64,000 bases of DNA from the NCBI GenBank assembly GCA_037042915.1, contig CM073193.1, positions 2,356,001-2,420,000 on the forward strand, written 5' to 3'. Both the position numbers and the translations under genes were made by a program. The stretch is from Auricularia sp. M13. Taxonomy: Eukaryota; Basidiomycota; Agaricomycetes; Auriculariales; Auriculariaceae. Within the stretch, counting starts at the first letter, position 1. Each line of letters starts with the position of its first letter. The notes below the pieces were generated by a model, which worked only from the letters and a program-made list of their open reading frames with translations, did not search any database and was not told the origin of the DNA. Below, one piece after another: positions 10,327 through 21,151 of the stretch.

Positions 10327-11812
10327 CCTCATCACCAGGCGCTTTCTGGGGGTTAGGTCCAAAGATGCCTTCTCTCACCTCCTCCAGAGTGACCTCCCTG
10401 TAGGGAATGTCTTCTGGGTGTGGTGTGGTCAGGTCTGGCTGGTCCAGGCCCTCTATGTGAGGAGGGCGCTGGTACAAGGTCTCGCGCAGTGCATCACACT
10501 TCTCAGCATGAGTGCGCGCAAAGGTACCATCTGGGCGACGAATGTCAGGAGAACGGTACCCCCGACGTCCCTGGGACCACTTGCGCATGTCCCAGATGTC
10601 ATCCACAGTGGCATCCTCCACTACCTTGTTCCAGTAGTCACGCTTGGTGCGCTTTACCTGGCGACGATGGTAGTTGCGCTCCCTGGTTGCAGTTGCAGTC
10701 AGGATTGCATTGGAGCGGCACATGCGCCTTGCAAAGTCCTGTGCAGCTCTCTCTGCCTCTCGCATCTTCTGCAAGCTCTGGGTGAGTGCAGGAGTCCACC
10801 AGGGCTGAGAGTGCTTAGAGGGTCTCCTCTTGGGCACCTTGGCCTGAGTGGCACCATTGAGAGCGTCATGGAGTGCTGCTGCAGTGCGCTCTAGGAGCTC
10901 AGTGTTGCGAGTGTGCTTGGGAGCACTTTGCAGCTCTGCAAACACTGCTGCATGGCCATCCAGGCGAGAGCGAAACTCTGCCTTGAACTCGGCCTCGTCT
11001 GCATGCTTGAAGTTGTAGCTGGCTCCAGAACCAAGGTCCACGTCCTCAGCACCCAGGTCAAAGACCCAGGAGACAGTGTGATGGTCAGAGAAGTCATGGA
11101 TGTCGTCTGACACCGCAAAGTCTTGCAGCAGACCAAGTGCAGCCATTTGGTCATTCTGCCACACCAAGTCCAGAACAAAGGACTGAGAGTGGTTGTCCTT
11201 GCGCCAAGTGGCCACATCAGGACTGTTGAGCACAGAGAACCCATGCTCCTCCATCCACTCCAGCATCTGCTCACCCCCTCGAGAGGAGTTGGCTGCAAAC
11301 AAATCCCACACATGGTGGTGTTCATTTGCATCCATGGCAATGGCAATTGGCATGTCTGGAAGCTCAATGAGCTTGAAGCGCGCAAAAGTGCGGCCAAGTC
11401 GCTCAGCCCCCTCAGGAGCGTCCTCATTGTACATGAGGACAAGTAAGAACGCTGGACGCCTCCCTTGACGAATCTCGAGAATGAGAAAGTCAAGATCTTG
11501 GGCAAGGTCATAGCGGTTAAATACCTCAAAGTCACGCCGCGTCGCAGACGCATAGGCCAAGACACGTGGCCTCTCAAGAGCAGGCACTACTTGAACTGGC
11601 AGGATGGGATACATGCCTGCTGGTTCTTTGACAGAGTAGTGTGGCTCGTCTGGTTCATCACCAACGCGCCACCACGGTTCAGTGACCAGATAAATATCAG
11701 ATGCAAGAGGGGTCCCATAATGGGAGCCAGGAGTGAAGAGTGCAGACTGCGAGTCATTGAGACGTCGCACATTGGTCATGGAGACACAAATGGGGCGAGT
11801 GGTGTCTCTCAT
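10327..11812 (-). CDS. LINE ORF2 5' part: APE-type endonuclease
   Basis: The minus-strand ORF starts at 11812. It carries endonuclease motifs AIAMDANEHHHVWD (Asp-x-Asn), the TWRKDNHSQSFVLDLV region and SDHHTVSWVF (SDH motif), followed by a basic linker (QPWWTPALTQSLQKMREAE, KRTKRDYWNKVV) typical before the RT. Its start overlaps the ORF1 stop as ATGA (11809-11812), pointing to termination-reinitiation or similar coupling. It reads straight into the inserted RNase H fragment at 10326, creating an endonuclease-RNase H fusion of 724 codons that lacks the RT. That fusion is an insertion artefact and not a natural protein. Confidence 0.88.
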
Positions 11813-14800
11813 GCAGACTCAGTGTCAGGCGCAGGTGTGTTGGGCTTGTCACGAGTGCTGCTTGCAGTTGCTGCAGCCTTGGCCGCAGCGTCTGCCTCTG
11901 AGCGAGAGTTGGTCCCCAGAGGGACGGCATTGCTGCCAGACACATTGGCCTTGGGGCCAAGTGCAGCTCTGCTCTTGGTGCGGCGCAGCTTGGGCGCAGT
12001 TGAAGCCTTGGGTGCATCATGTCTGGGCTTGCGCAGCGCCATGCGACGCCGCTGCCAGATCTTGCACTGGGAGTCACGCACAACATGTGCCCCACCACAG
12101 TGAGGGCACTTGAGCTGAGTGTGCTCGCAGTGAGTTCCAGGTGCATGTGCAGAGCTGTAGAACTCGCACTCCATCTGCTCGCAAGTGTGGTTGGCAGTGA
12201 TGTGGGTGCTGGCACTGCAGACTCCACAGCGCATGGGCTTGTCACAAATGCGAGCAGTGTGGTCAAGGCTGCAACACCTGTCGCAGGTGCGCAGACGAGG
12301 CATGTCCTCAAAGTAGCGAACTGAGCAGAGGCGTCCAAAGACACTGACTGCATGCTCAACTGCATAGCGAGCATCTGCATCACTCAGGAATGCCAAAATG
12401 ACAGAGCCTGAGCTCTTGCCAGCAAGGTCTGCTGCACTTCCCAGCCAGCGTGGGATGGTGGCCCAGTCAAACTTGTGAGTGTTGAACTCAACAATGTCTG
12501 AGAGGAGGTCTTGCCCAGTAGGCAGTCCGTCAATGTCATGAACTCGAGTCGAGACACCATTGACTAGCACTTGGTGCCAAGGCTCGTCGCGAGACGCCTT
12601 GATGAATGAGCCAGAGTCTGGCACGATGGCAGATGCAATTGCATCTCCATGTTCAACCAGATCTGCTGAAGTCAGTCCATCTGCCGCAACAACCACAATG
12701 TTGCCAGAGGCGGTGGTGTCCACACTTGTGACACGAAGTGGGAGCTTGGCAGGCGACTTGCTCTTGTGAGGAGCAAGCGCAGTGTTCACTGCGGCGCGCA
12801 AGCGGCTTGCATTGTTGCGCACATGAGCAGTGAGCTCAGGGGTGGCACGGACGCTCAGGATGAGACGGCCTGGGTGGTGGCGCGCACGACCATTGGTAGG
12901 AGGTGGCTTTGGCACCGCACTGGGACGGGCAGGCACCACAGTGCCTTTGGCAGCTGGCTGAGCAGCACGCGACGCATAGGAGCGGCCAGGTGCGCTTGCC
13001 TTTGCAGGAGCGGCTGTAGGAGCTGCTGCTGCTGCAGGCTGCTGCTGTTGGGCACTTGAAGGCGCAGAGGCCTGTTGGGCAGTGAGGAAGGCAATGTTGC
13101 GCTTGACCTCGGCCATATCCGAGACAAGGGTGTCAAGGAGTGTGGGCTGTGGGCAGGACAAGTACCCAAAGTGTTGCTCTGCTTCGCCTGCAGCTGCCGA
13201 AGAGCACATGACTCTGGCAAGCTCAGTGACACGCTCTGCTGTCCACAGGTCTGCCCAGCGCCAGTACTGGTCTTCCTGGTTCCAGACAGCCGCATTGACT
13301 GCAGTGGCACGTGCAATGAGGTGCTGCAGGTCAGACCTGATGTCATTGACTGCCTCCTCAAGTGGTGTGCCGTCTGGCAGACAGCCCAAGTTGGCTGGCA
13401 CATTCTGTGCCCTCCAGTCCTGAACTGAGTGCACAGAGTGCATGTCCTCGTCACCACAGACTGACATAGTCTCCCCTTGGGGAATTGAGGTGCTAGGGCG
13501 AGCATAGGGCAACTTTGTTGCAGCAGAAGACAACTTGGTTGCCTGTGGTTCACCTGGGGCAGAACTGCCCCAGTTATGCGCCGATTGAGGCTCTCCAGGA
13601 GCTGAGTCGACACCCCAGTCATTTCTGACCGAGGGGGCGCGATCTGAGCCGCTGCCATGTGCAGCAAGTCGAGGAGCGCGTCCAGAAGCAGTGGGAACGA
13701 GGCCCTGCATTCTGGATGCTCCCTCAGCCTGTTCTGGTGAGGCCGAACTCGTTTCGACGGTTTTGGGCGCAGCAGGTGAGCTAGTGGCTCGATATGCGGC
13801 GCCCTGCTCGAGGACGAGCCCATCAACCTTTCCTGAGGCCCCCAGCTGGTCATCGATACCAATGCCCGTTGAACGAGCCGGAATTGCGCCAAGGGCATCC
13901 TTGGACACCCCAGAGCGCACAGTAGATGTTGTGAGTGCAGCAGGCTCGTCCCAGTGTGCAGTGCACTAAGGGGGCGAGGAGCAGAATGCCCGTTGAACGA
14001 GCCGGAATTGCGCCAAGGGCATCCTTGGACACCCCAGAGCGCACAGTAGATGTTGTGAGTGCAGCAGGCTCGTCCCAGTGTGCAGTGCACTAAGGGGGCG
14101 AGGAGCAGACACTGTGGGCCGCATTGAAGCGGTAGGAGCTTGTTCTGAGCGGTTTGGAGTCAGTACAGCCAGCTGCTGCACACCAGAGTGTGCAGCTCGA
14201 GTTGGGGAGGCTGGAGGGGACTGCTGGGCTCCTCCTGCGCGTTCCAGCGCTTCCTGGAGGCGGTACCGGTCCGCTCCGGCCGGAGCCGATGGGGCCACGT
14301 CACCCTCGCGCAAAAACGAGCCTGGGACGCGCACAGAGTGCGCTCTGGTGCCAGGAATGGTGTGGAATGCAGGAGGGGATGTGGGAGATGTGTGTGCGCG
14401 AAAATCGAGTCCAGAAACAAAGGGGTCGTCCCCAGGGGCTGCAAAGCGAGCCTCCTGGTTTGTCTCGACCCCAGGATGCGAAGAACAAAAGGAGGAGCGT
14501 CTATAACGCTTGGGAACTGGCTGGGGCGCACGTCTGAGTCTAGGAGGGCTGTCAGACCGCTTCCTAGTGAGCTGCCTGCTCTGCAGCTCGTCAGGAGTGC
14601 TCCTGGGGCTCCTGGGGGTCAACCGGCGTACACCCGACTGCACAAAGCTGCCAAATCGCTGCAGAGCCGTGGGGGAGTGCGCAGGGTCATTATCTAGCTC
14701 CATGCAAGCGAGGGAAGGAGAGGGGGAGTGGTGGTGCGCTCTAGGAGTCCCAGTTTTGTCTGCAACTCGCACCTGCGAATTCTCGTGATCCACCAGCCCA

Positions 14801-14853
14801 GGAGGGTTCCGCCCGGGCTTGATAGACTCCTGGTGGGTCCGGGAAGATGCCAT
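11809..14853 (-). pseudogene. LINE ORF1 (gag-like, CCHC knuckles), split by tandem duplication
   Basis: The minus-strand ORF1 begins with MASSRTHQESIKPGRN at 14853 (an earlier Met at 14988 is possible). The N-terminal part is Ser/Pro/Arg-rich. The C-terminal part (13920 to 11809) has an Ala/Gln-rich stretch, an RNA-binding-like middle and three Cys/His knuckles: CDRCCSLDHTARIC (CX2CX4HX4C), CGVCSASTHITANHTC and CPHCGGAHVVRDSQC. The two halves lie in different frames around the 13861-14108 duplication and a TAG. It ends TCT GCA TGA, overlapping the ORF2 start. Family logic: ORF1 binds element RNA. Confidence 0.85.
13861..14108. repeat. Perfect 124 bp tandem duplication inside LINE ORF1
   Basis: Two head-to-tail copies, 13861-13984 and 13985-14108, each starting AATGCCCGTTGAACGAGCCG and ending GGGGGCGAGGAGCAG, with no differences that I can find. 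Because 124 is not a multiple of three, the duplication changes the frame and brings in a stop at 13966. Removing it alone does not fully restore the frame, so another small indel must be nearby. Confidence 0.92.
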
Positions 14854-14990
14854 GATCGTTAGATCGAAGAGGCGGATGAAGGGGCGCGCTGGAAAAGCGA
14901 GAATCTCTCCACTGACTCGGACTTGGTGGAAGTCGGAGTTCAAGAAGCGCAATTCATGGTGAACTTGGCTGCAACTCAGTTCCACCACAT

Positions 14991-15356
14991 GCGCATGTCA
15001 TTTCTCCGCCAGTTGTTAATCAATTGCATTCAAACTTCAGGATGTTCATGTAGGCATACTATACAATAGTCCCATGGGCTTAGAGCACGTTATAAGGTCG
15101 GGTACTGAGGTCTAGGAGGGTGGGAAGGCTTGGAGCGATAAACCGCTCACCCCTCCATGGCCTCAAAATGTACAGCCCTGAAAACTATTTCCAAAATCTT
15201 GTATGATGTCCTGGCATACGCACCCTAAGTTACTAAGAATATAATTAACAAATGCGCTCTGGGTGAAGGTACTTCTGGACAGAAACTGAAGATCGGATTT
15301 GCGAATGCAATTCCTCCACCAATGCCGCATCCCCTGAAGCCAAACTCTAGGATTGA
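14991..15356. repeat. Diverged dispersed repeat, left member
   Basis: No gene. From about 15110 the sequence resembles 16420-16720 in the same orientation: CTCAAAATGTACAGCC / TTTCAAAATATACAGACC, AAAATCTTGTATGATGTCC / AAAATCTTTTATGTTGTCC, and ATATAATTAACAAA in both. The copies have diverged strongly. Together they flank the foldback at 15824-16361. Confidence 0.55.
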
Positions 15357-15811
15357 ATGTGTAGGCTACAGCCCCACCCATCCAGACTCTGCCCTCTACC
15401 CTCTATCAGTCTCTAAGATACTTTTCTTGAGTGTCTCAAGAGATACACCCACAGTGGCCCTAAAGGGCCACATGCAGCTGCTTACTTGCTAACATCTGCT
15501 TGCTTATTAGCGAGCTGGTCACTTCATGTGCTGATGAGGCACATGAAGTTATGGTATGTTTGTATATTTTTATTTATTCTATGCCCCTATGCCCCTATGC
15601 CCCTATACCCCTATGGAACTGCGCTCACAACTTTGTTACACCCAGAATCCACACCAGTTTGGACTAGATCCCTCTACACCCCTGTTACGACCCCCCCTTG
15701 CCTGCCCCATGTTGACCCATTGGAATGTACTTTGTACAGACCACAGCGTCTTGGCTCTGTATTTGTAGCCTGCTTACGCTGTCTAAAATTCAAGAATTTC
15801 TCTCTCTCTCT
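15357..15811 (+). mobile_element. LINE 3' end fragment, plus strand, 12 bp TSD
   Basis: A copy of the LINE 3' untranslated region only (compare 5246-5700), in plus orientation and ending in the (TC)n tract. The target CTCTAGGATTGA is present on both sides, at 15345-15356 and 15812-15823. This is a heavily 5'-truncated insertion. Its right target copy abuts the first base of the foldback at 15824. Confidence 0.88.
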
Positions 15812-15823
15812 CTCTAGGATTGA

Positions 15824-16361
15824 CAGCGCTTTCCGAACCGGATGGCGCCGGTTGAAATGAAAAGCTTATCTCCGTTCACAAATGGTAACGCTTATATCTC
15901 GCCATCCACTCAAGCTATTGACTCGAAAATTGTATCATTGTGCTCGCCTTATTGTGGGACATTGCAACATAGGCTCATTTTGATAAAATACCTAGATCTA
16001 AAATTGTCATTTTTCGCCCAGAGACACATGTTCAGCCCCTACAGGGAGCAAAGAGACTGATCAGCACACCAAGCATGCACATTACGATGGACCAGTGTCC
16101 AATGCATTGCCCTGAAGGACTTTTGGGTTGCAGACGGACCCATGCAAGTCTCTGCCGCCATGACCATCCGGAAAAAATCGCAATTTTTTGACCTGGAAAA
16201 TTCGTTGAAAAAAGTATATGTTGCAATGGTCCTGAAGAAGGAGATCAGGATGGTACAATTCCCAAGCCAAAAGCCTTTGTATTTGATGAGATACAGCCGT
16301 TACAAAGTGCATGGAGTTAGGCTTTCTTTTCAACCGGCGCCATCCGGTCCGGAAAGCGCTG
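15824..16361. mobile_element. 538 bp foldback/MITE with GC-rich inverted ends
   Basis: CAGCGCTTTCCGAACCGGAT and GGCGCCGGTTGAAA at the left are mirrored at the right end (ends GGTCCGGAAAGCGCTG at 16361). Weaker complementarity continues inward for about 100 bp. The open frames inside (plus 15842-16060 and 16142-16372) are by-products of the palindrome. No target-site duplication can be assigned with confidence. Confidence 0.7.
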
Positions 16362-17296
16362 GAATGTTATGAACACATTCAAATAGATCAACATGCGTGG
16401 AGCAATGTCTGACCTCGAAGTCTGAGGTTTATTGGCCTTGGAAGGCCGGCCGGCGAAAATGCGCACTGCACCATCATTTCAAAATATACAGACCTGCACA
16501 ATATCTCAAAAATCTTTTATGTTGTCCTTCAACCCGCAGCAAGATTTGCTAAGGATATAATTAACAAACCCTCTCTGGGCGAACTGATCATTGTTGAGCA
16601 AAAAGTGGCCATTCGCACCGAGCACCGACCAATGCATGTACTCACAATTCATAGCCTGGACCATCTTCAGAGATGTCAAACAGCACACTTTTACCATTTG
16701 AGCTTGACAATTGGAGCAATGGTTGACCTGTTCTGATTCCTCACTTCATGCATGAATAGCTCTCTATTAGGACCATCTTGGAGGCTGATAATTCGCTGGG
16801 CAATGTGAATATATATGGGTTCATACAGACGAAGTTTAAGAGATTCATTTCAGCAGCATCTGGCCTCCCTCTGCCACTGAACACTTTGCCAGCAGCAGAA
16901 CGTTCGTTCGCCGGCAGCCAAGCCTTTCTTCGCCAGCAGCTGAGCGTTTCTTTGCCAGGCACTGAAAACAATGCTGATAGACACTTTGAGGGCTTTTCTG
17001 TTGCATTGGACAGCTGGAAAAAGTGGTGTAGCTGCCAAATACTCTTTCACCGGCCTACTTCGCTGGCGGCCAAGCATTCCTTTGCTGGTGGCCAAGTATT
17101 GCCTTAAGTGCCATTTCCTGCTTCATCATTGATTGATTCGTTAAGGGCGAGTTTGCATGGCTGCTGACAATGGCTTGAAAATATCAGCAGCCATTTCTGA
17201 GCAGCCACTGGCGAAGCCGATTGAATGCCAATGACCATTCCAACAACAAAAATAAATTAAACACTGATATGCACAGCTAATGCTGAAGGATTGAGG
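16362..17296. repeat. Diverged repeat, right member, and GCCAGCAGC-type short repeats
   Basis: 16420-16720 is the partner of the repeat at 14991-15356. At 16860-17105 a loosely repeated motif of the form TTTGCCAGCAGCNGAACGTT / CGCCGGCAGCCAAGC occurs several times. Similar wording reappears at 21277-21310 and around 17930-18010. I see no coding region. Confidence 0.45.
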
Positions 17297-18330
17297 CCAT
17301 TGCCCTGTCACGGTGACTGCTATATCACTCTCCGAGACGACACCCGAGGGGTAGGGATGAGTGAGGAGAGGGAGGAGCGGATAAGCGGTATGATAGACCA
17401 GACCAAACCTAAGGTACAAGAGGGGGCTCCGGCCCAGGTATATATACTACAGAAGCAAGGCCGAGGGGGCCCGCAGACCAATTGCGCCACCGACCGGACC
17501 GGGTGTCACGCGGGCACCACAGATCAAGCCGAGAGAGACCGCCGGGGTGTCCTCGGCGAGACGGGAAACCCGGGATAAATAGAGCCCAACCAAACCAGAA
17601 ACATCCCGTCGTGTTACCCTTCTCCTGGGAAGAGACCGAAACGCTCGCCGAGCAGGGAGACCACTAGGACGCACCAACGGAGGGGCTGCGGGGCCGGGCG
17701 AAGGGAATTTGGGGCGCCCAAATGAAGTGCGAGGACCACGGGACGGCGAAATGAGACAGCGGGGGAGGAGGGACCCGACGAAGACCGCAACATGTCCATT
17801 GATGACCAGCTGCTGGCTAAGCTGATTAAGTGTCGGTGAGCATCCTGCCGACGAACAGAAATTAAGTGCTGGTGTGCACGCTCGCCACTGAAGGAGAAGA
17901 ATGTTCGCCGACCAGTATCGGCCATTTCCGACCAGCCGCCGGCGAAGCCGAGGAAGCGCCGGTTCCCAGGCTGGCCGGCGAACAATAAATTAAGCGCCGG
18001 TGGTCATGATGGCCGACAAAGCATTGGACAGCCTGACGATCAATTTTCGGATCTTTCCGACCGGTCCCGAGGCCAGTAGCGCCAGCTCCGGGAGTTGCCG
18101 GAAGTGCTGGTGGCCGCCGTCGAGCAGGGGGCGGCCGCCAGTGAGCAGGCTGTGATGGCCGATGAGCAGAGGGCGGCGGCCGACGAGCGCACGGCGGTGG
18201 CCGCTTAAACAACAGCACCGCTGGCCAACGTCGCCAGCGGCCGACGCAGCCTGGCCACCGGACAAATTTAAGGGGGGTTGTTCTGATACTGGGAAACCCC
18301 CCCTTCGGATGTATTTTTAAGTTCCGTGGT
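17297..18330. mobile_element. Possible LTR-retroelement debris
   Basis: Features compatible with a collapsed LTR element: TGTCACGGTGACTGC at 17297, a TATA-like GGGATAAATAGAGCC near 17571, a short gag-like start (MSIDDQLLAKLIKCR) near 17791, and a purine run AATTTAAGGGGGG followed by TTGTTCTGATAC near 18265. However, I cannot match two LTRs, so borders and identity are unproven. No intact gene is present. Confidence 0.25.
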
Positions 18331-19713
18331 GACTGCTTAGGGTGGAGGAGGAGAAGGAGGAGGAGGACGAGGAGGGGGACTCGTGAGGAAGGGATGGCAC
18401 CAGGCATTATGCATTGTGAACGAGTTATGGGCGGATTACTTGGTCATTCTGGCTCGGTTGGTTGGAGGGCCTGACAAGGAAGCGACACATTGTACTGAGG
18501 TGGGGTAGAGGCAGGCAGGGACGATTCTGGAGCCGTCAGCTGGGAAGGCTCGGGCTCGGACGTGTCCTCAATGGCCAAAGACTGTGAGCACATGTCCAGC
18601 TCGGTGCCAAGGCCTCCTGTGGTGCTTTTGGTAGTGTCCTGAGTGGGTGCATCCTGCGAAGCAGCAGGAGAACTTGCGGACACCGGCGGCGCAGTGGTGC
18701 CCGTCAAGGTAGCGATGAGTTGGTGGATGTTGTGCTGCGTCCAGGCAGCATTATTTGAGCTGAGAGGGGTGATGCTCTGCCCAACCATGATATGGCAGGA
18801 GGACAAGACGCAAGCGGCACGGAACGTGCTGACGAGCCACATTCGTGGCTAGGCGTGCAGATTCTCTAGGAGCTCCGTAGCATGTGCTCTCAATAGTATA
18901 TCAGTGCCTTGCCAGCTCATGTGTTCCGAGTATTTAGTCCGCGGTCCTCCGCTGATGTTCAAGAGATTTCCCCTTCTCCCCTTTCTTCTGACACCTCTGT
19001 TCGAATAGCAAGAATACAAGAAGCAGTTCATCCGCTCCTGAGCCGACAGGCGGCCACCGTCGAGCTCTCAGCGCGCCGCGCGCAGGCGCTTCCGTTCGGG
19101 GATCAAGCACTTCCTCCGTGTGCGCTGGCCGATGACCCTGCCGTCCCAGCTCTTCCGCGATCCCCACCAAACCTGCGCGTCAGTGCAACGCACCGACGGC
19201 GCTGTATGCGTACTGCAACTTTGCACGCGTTTTTCGAGATTTCACGAGCGCGCAGCATGGCGCATGCATTGAGCGCACCTGTGCGACCATTTTGAGCCCC
19301 TGAAGCACAAGAAGGGTGCCCTGTACGGCACAGAATCGCGCTCAGGAGCTGGGTGCATGCAGCTGGGCTTGCAGCACCTCCTGGAGACCATGCACTTCTA
19401 TCCAGCTCAAAATCACGTCGGGTGCGGTGTGTGTAGTGTATAAGCATGCTATATACGAGATATGGGGTTGCTAGCTGCTTTACACGGCGAGAAACGACAC
19501 GCTCGGTCGCGTGCACACCAGAGCTGCCGTCAGAGAAACCCCAGGTACGTTGAAGTGTGGCCAAAACGGCAAACACCAAACACCAGCCGGTTGTTCCGAA
19601 CAGGCTCTCAGGCTCCTGTTTTTAAGGCAGGTTGCAGCTTCAATCCCAGGAGTACTTTGAATTTCCAGCATTTGGGAATTGGGAGTCAACTCCCAAGATG
19701 CAAGGGCCGGAAC
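18331..19713. other. No supported gene
   Basis: Open frames at minus 18444-18842 and minus 19103-19579 are Ser/Thr- or Arg-rich without motifs or intron support. Nothing else is recognised until the miniature LTR element at 19718. Confidence 0.4.
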
Positions 19714-19717
19714 ATGT

Positions 19718-19833
19718 TGTACCAGGCTCGGCTGGACATGCTCGGATGTACATACAGAGTCCGCTATCTCACTTGGTTCCGTTCCACCGAGACCACCCGC
19801 TGCGGGCCCCCCTGGCCCTTCCCAACTGCCACA
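19718..19833 (+). repeat. Left 116 bp LTR
   Basis: Begins TGTACCAGGCTCGGCTGG, ends AACTGCCACA, near-identical to 21152-21267. Confidence 0.88.
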
Positions 19834-20097
19834 CGTGGTGATCACCGCGACTCGACACTTCCGCGACCTTAGACCCGACGCCAGATCGAGCCCTGAGCGA
19901 CATTTCCGTCGCAAATTACTTCTGTCCGACACCGTTGCGACATCCGCACCTACTGCGACAACCTGTGCAACCCGTCGTACCCCAAGCGCCCGAGCGCGTA
20001 CTGCACGCGTAACACTATCCGTCTTCGTTCCGAGCCTCCATCGGCCACCGTGTCTTTTTTTCTTTTCACTCACCCTGCCCCGTTTGTTGATTCGGCA

Positions 20098-21058
20098 ATG
20101 GCCGATACCGTCGTGCCCGCCGATGTGACACCGGGTGCCCCCGCCAAGGCCAAGAAGCGCACCGAGACCGCGGCTCAGCGTCGAGCACGCACCAAACGTG
20201 CTGCAGACCGCAAATCCGATGTTGCAGAAGCATTTCTGCCTGCCGCTTCCCCAACACCGCCGTTGAACCCGGTTCTTTGCTCACCGCAACCGCCCCACAC
20301 CTCAACCTGCCCTCCGACCGCTCAGCTTGCAACCCCGCTGCCCGCTCCAGTGCTTTGTGTCCCACGGACCGCCTCCGCATCTGCTTCACGCTGCCCAGCA
20401 CACGAAGCAGCTTCACGGACAGCATGCTCGCACTCTGTTGACCAGGATCCCGCTTCTCACGGTAACCCAACGCCTCGCCGAGATCTCTTCGCACTCGTCC
20501 GAGGATATGAGGAGCTACAATCCCTGGTCCAGCATTCGACACCGACACCGACGCCGTGCTCCTCGCCCGCATCGTCATGTACGCCGGCAACGGTCAGCCC
20601 AGCTCTCATGGCATAATCAGCTGTTGTCCGACAGTTTTGAGGCCGAGGACAGCCTGGTTGACAGCCTTCGCACCGTCTGCTTTGAGGTGCTCGGCCCGCT
20701 ATACGAGCATCTCGGCACTAGTGGCCTGTACGGTGCAACTCCCGCCGACGCCGAGTTAGGTGACACGGTCTTCAGGCCTCGTTCAGGTGGGGACTGCCTG
20801 AGTGAGATTGCTCATGCATTGGCCATTGGGGAAAGCATTCTATACCCTGGGCCTGGCACTGCGGACTTGGAGGCCACTGCGGAAGACATCGCCGCTGACC
20901 TTTTGGCTCTCCATCCGTCAGTATGGGACGCATTCCTCACTCTCCATTCATTCCTCGTGTGCACACACATGCACTGGCTCGCACACTCCCTAGAGGATAT
21001 GCAGCAGTCCTACTTGGTTGGAATTTCAGCATGGCTGCTTCCTGACAATGGTGGTTGA
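20098..21058 (+). pseudogene. Internal ORF of the miniature LTR element, frame-disturbed
   Basis: It starts ATG at 20098 (MADTVVPADVTPGAPAKAKK) with a strongly basic stretch (KKRTETAAQRRARTKRAAD) like a nuclear-localisation or nucleic-acid-binding tail, then a Pro/Ser/Thr-rich linker, then an acidic helical C-terminal half (LLSDSFEAEDSLVDSLRTVC, then AEDIAADLLALHPSVWDAF) ending at 21058. The sensible reading moves through three frames, near 20530 and near 20615. So either an intron is missed or two small indels have broken it. No reverse transcriptase, protease or zinc knuckle is visible. A gag-like role would be inference. Confidence 0.55.
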
Positions 21059-21151
21059 GTTCTTTTTCTTTCTTATTGTCATCCCCACTCTCGTCGACCT
21101 ATCCCTTACTCCTGGATGCGCCGGGACGGGCATCTCTTGGAGGGGGGAACC

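Larger units (their letters stand above)
5246..14990 (-). mobile_element. LINE (Tad1/I-like non-LTR retrotransposon), near full length, interrupted
   Basis: On the minus strand the order is ORF1 (14853 to 11809, CCHC knuckles), ORF2 (11812 to 5781: APE endonuclease, reverse transcriptase, RNase H), a 515 nt 3' untranslated region and a terminal (CT)n tract at 5266-5246. ORF2 is continuous only after removing two later insertions, 9124-10326 (a truncated LINE) and 8195-8979 (a foldback). Each leaves a duplicated target site, and the protein frame continues exactly across each. Further damage: a 124 bp tandem duplication in ORF1, TAG at 7122 and TGA at 6189. The 5' end near 14990 is approximate, and I could not find the element's own target-site duplication. 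Confidence 0.85.

Noticed and set aside
9638-11812. A novel 724-residue endonuclease-RNase H enzyme
   Set aside because: The junction coincides with a target-site duplication of an inserted LINE fragment. The fusion is accidental.
15486-15860. Protein-coding ORF of 124 codons (also minus 8948-9373 and 4940-5530)
   Set aside because: All three are the same LINE 3' untranslated region read through its CT tract. It recurs as a repeat and has no coding signature of its own.
17297-18330. A defined LTR retrotransposon
   Set aside because: TATA-like and polypurine-like strings exist, but no matching pair of LTRs, target duplication or pol domain was found. It is kept only as low-confidence debris.
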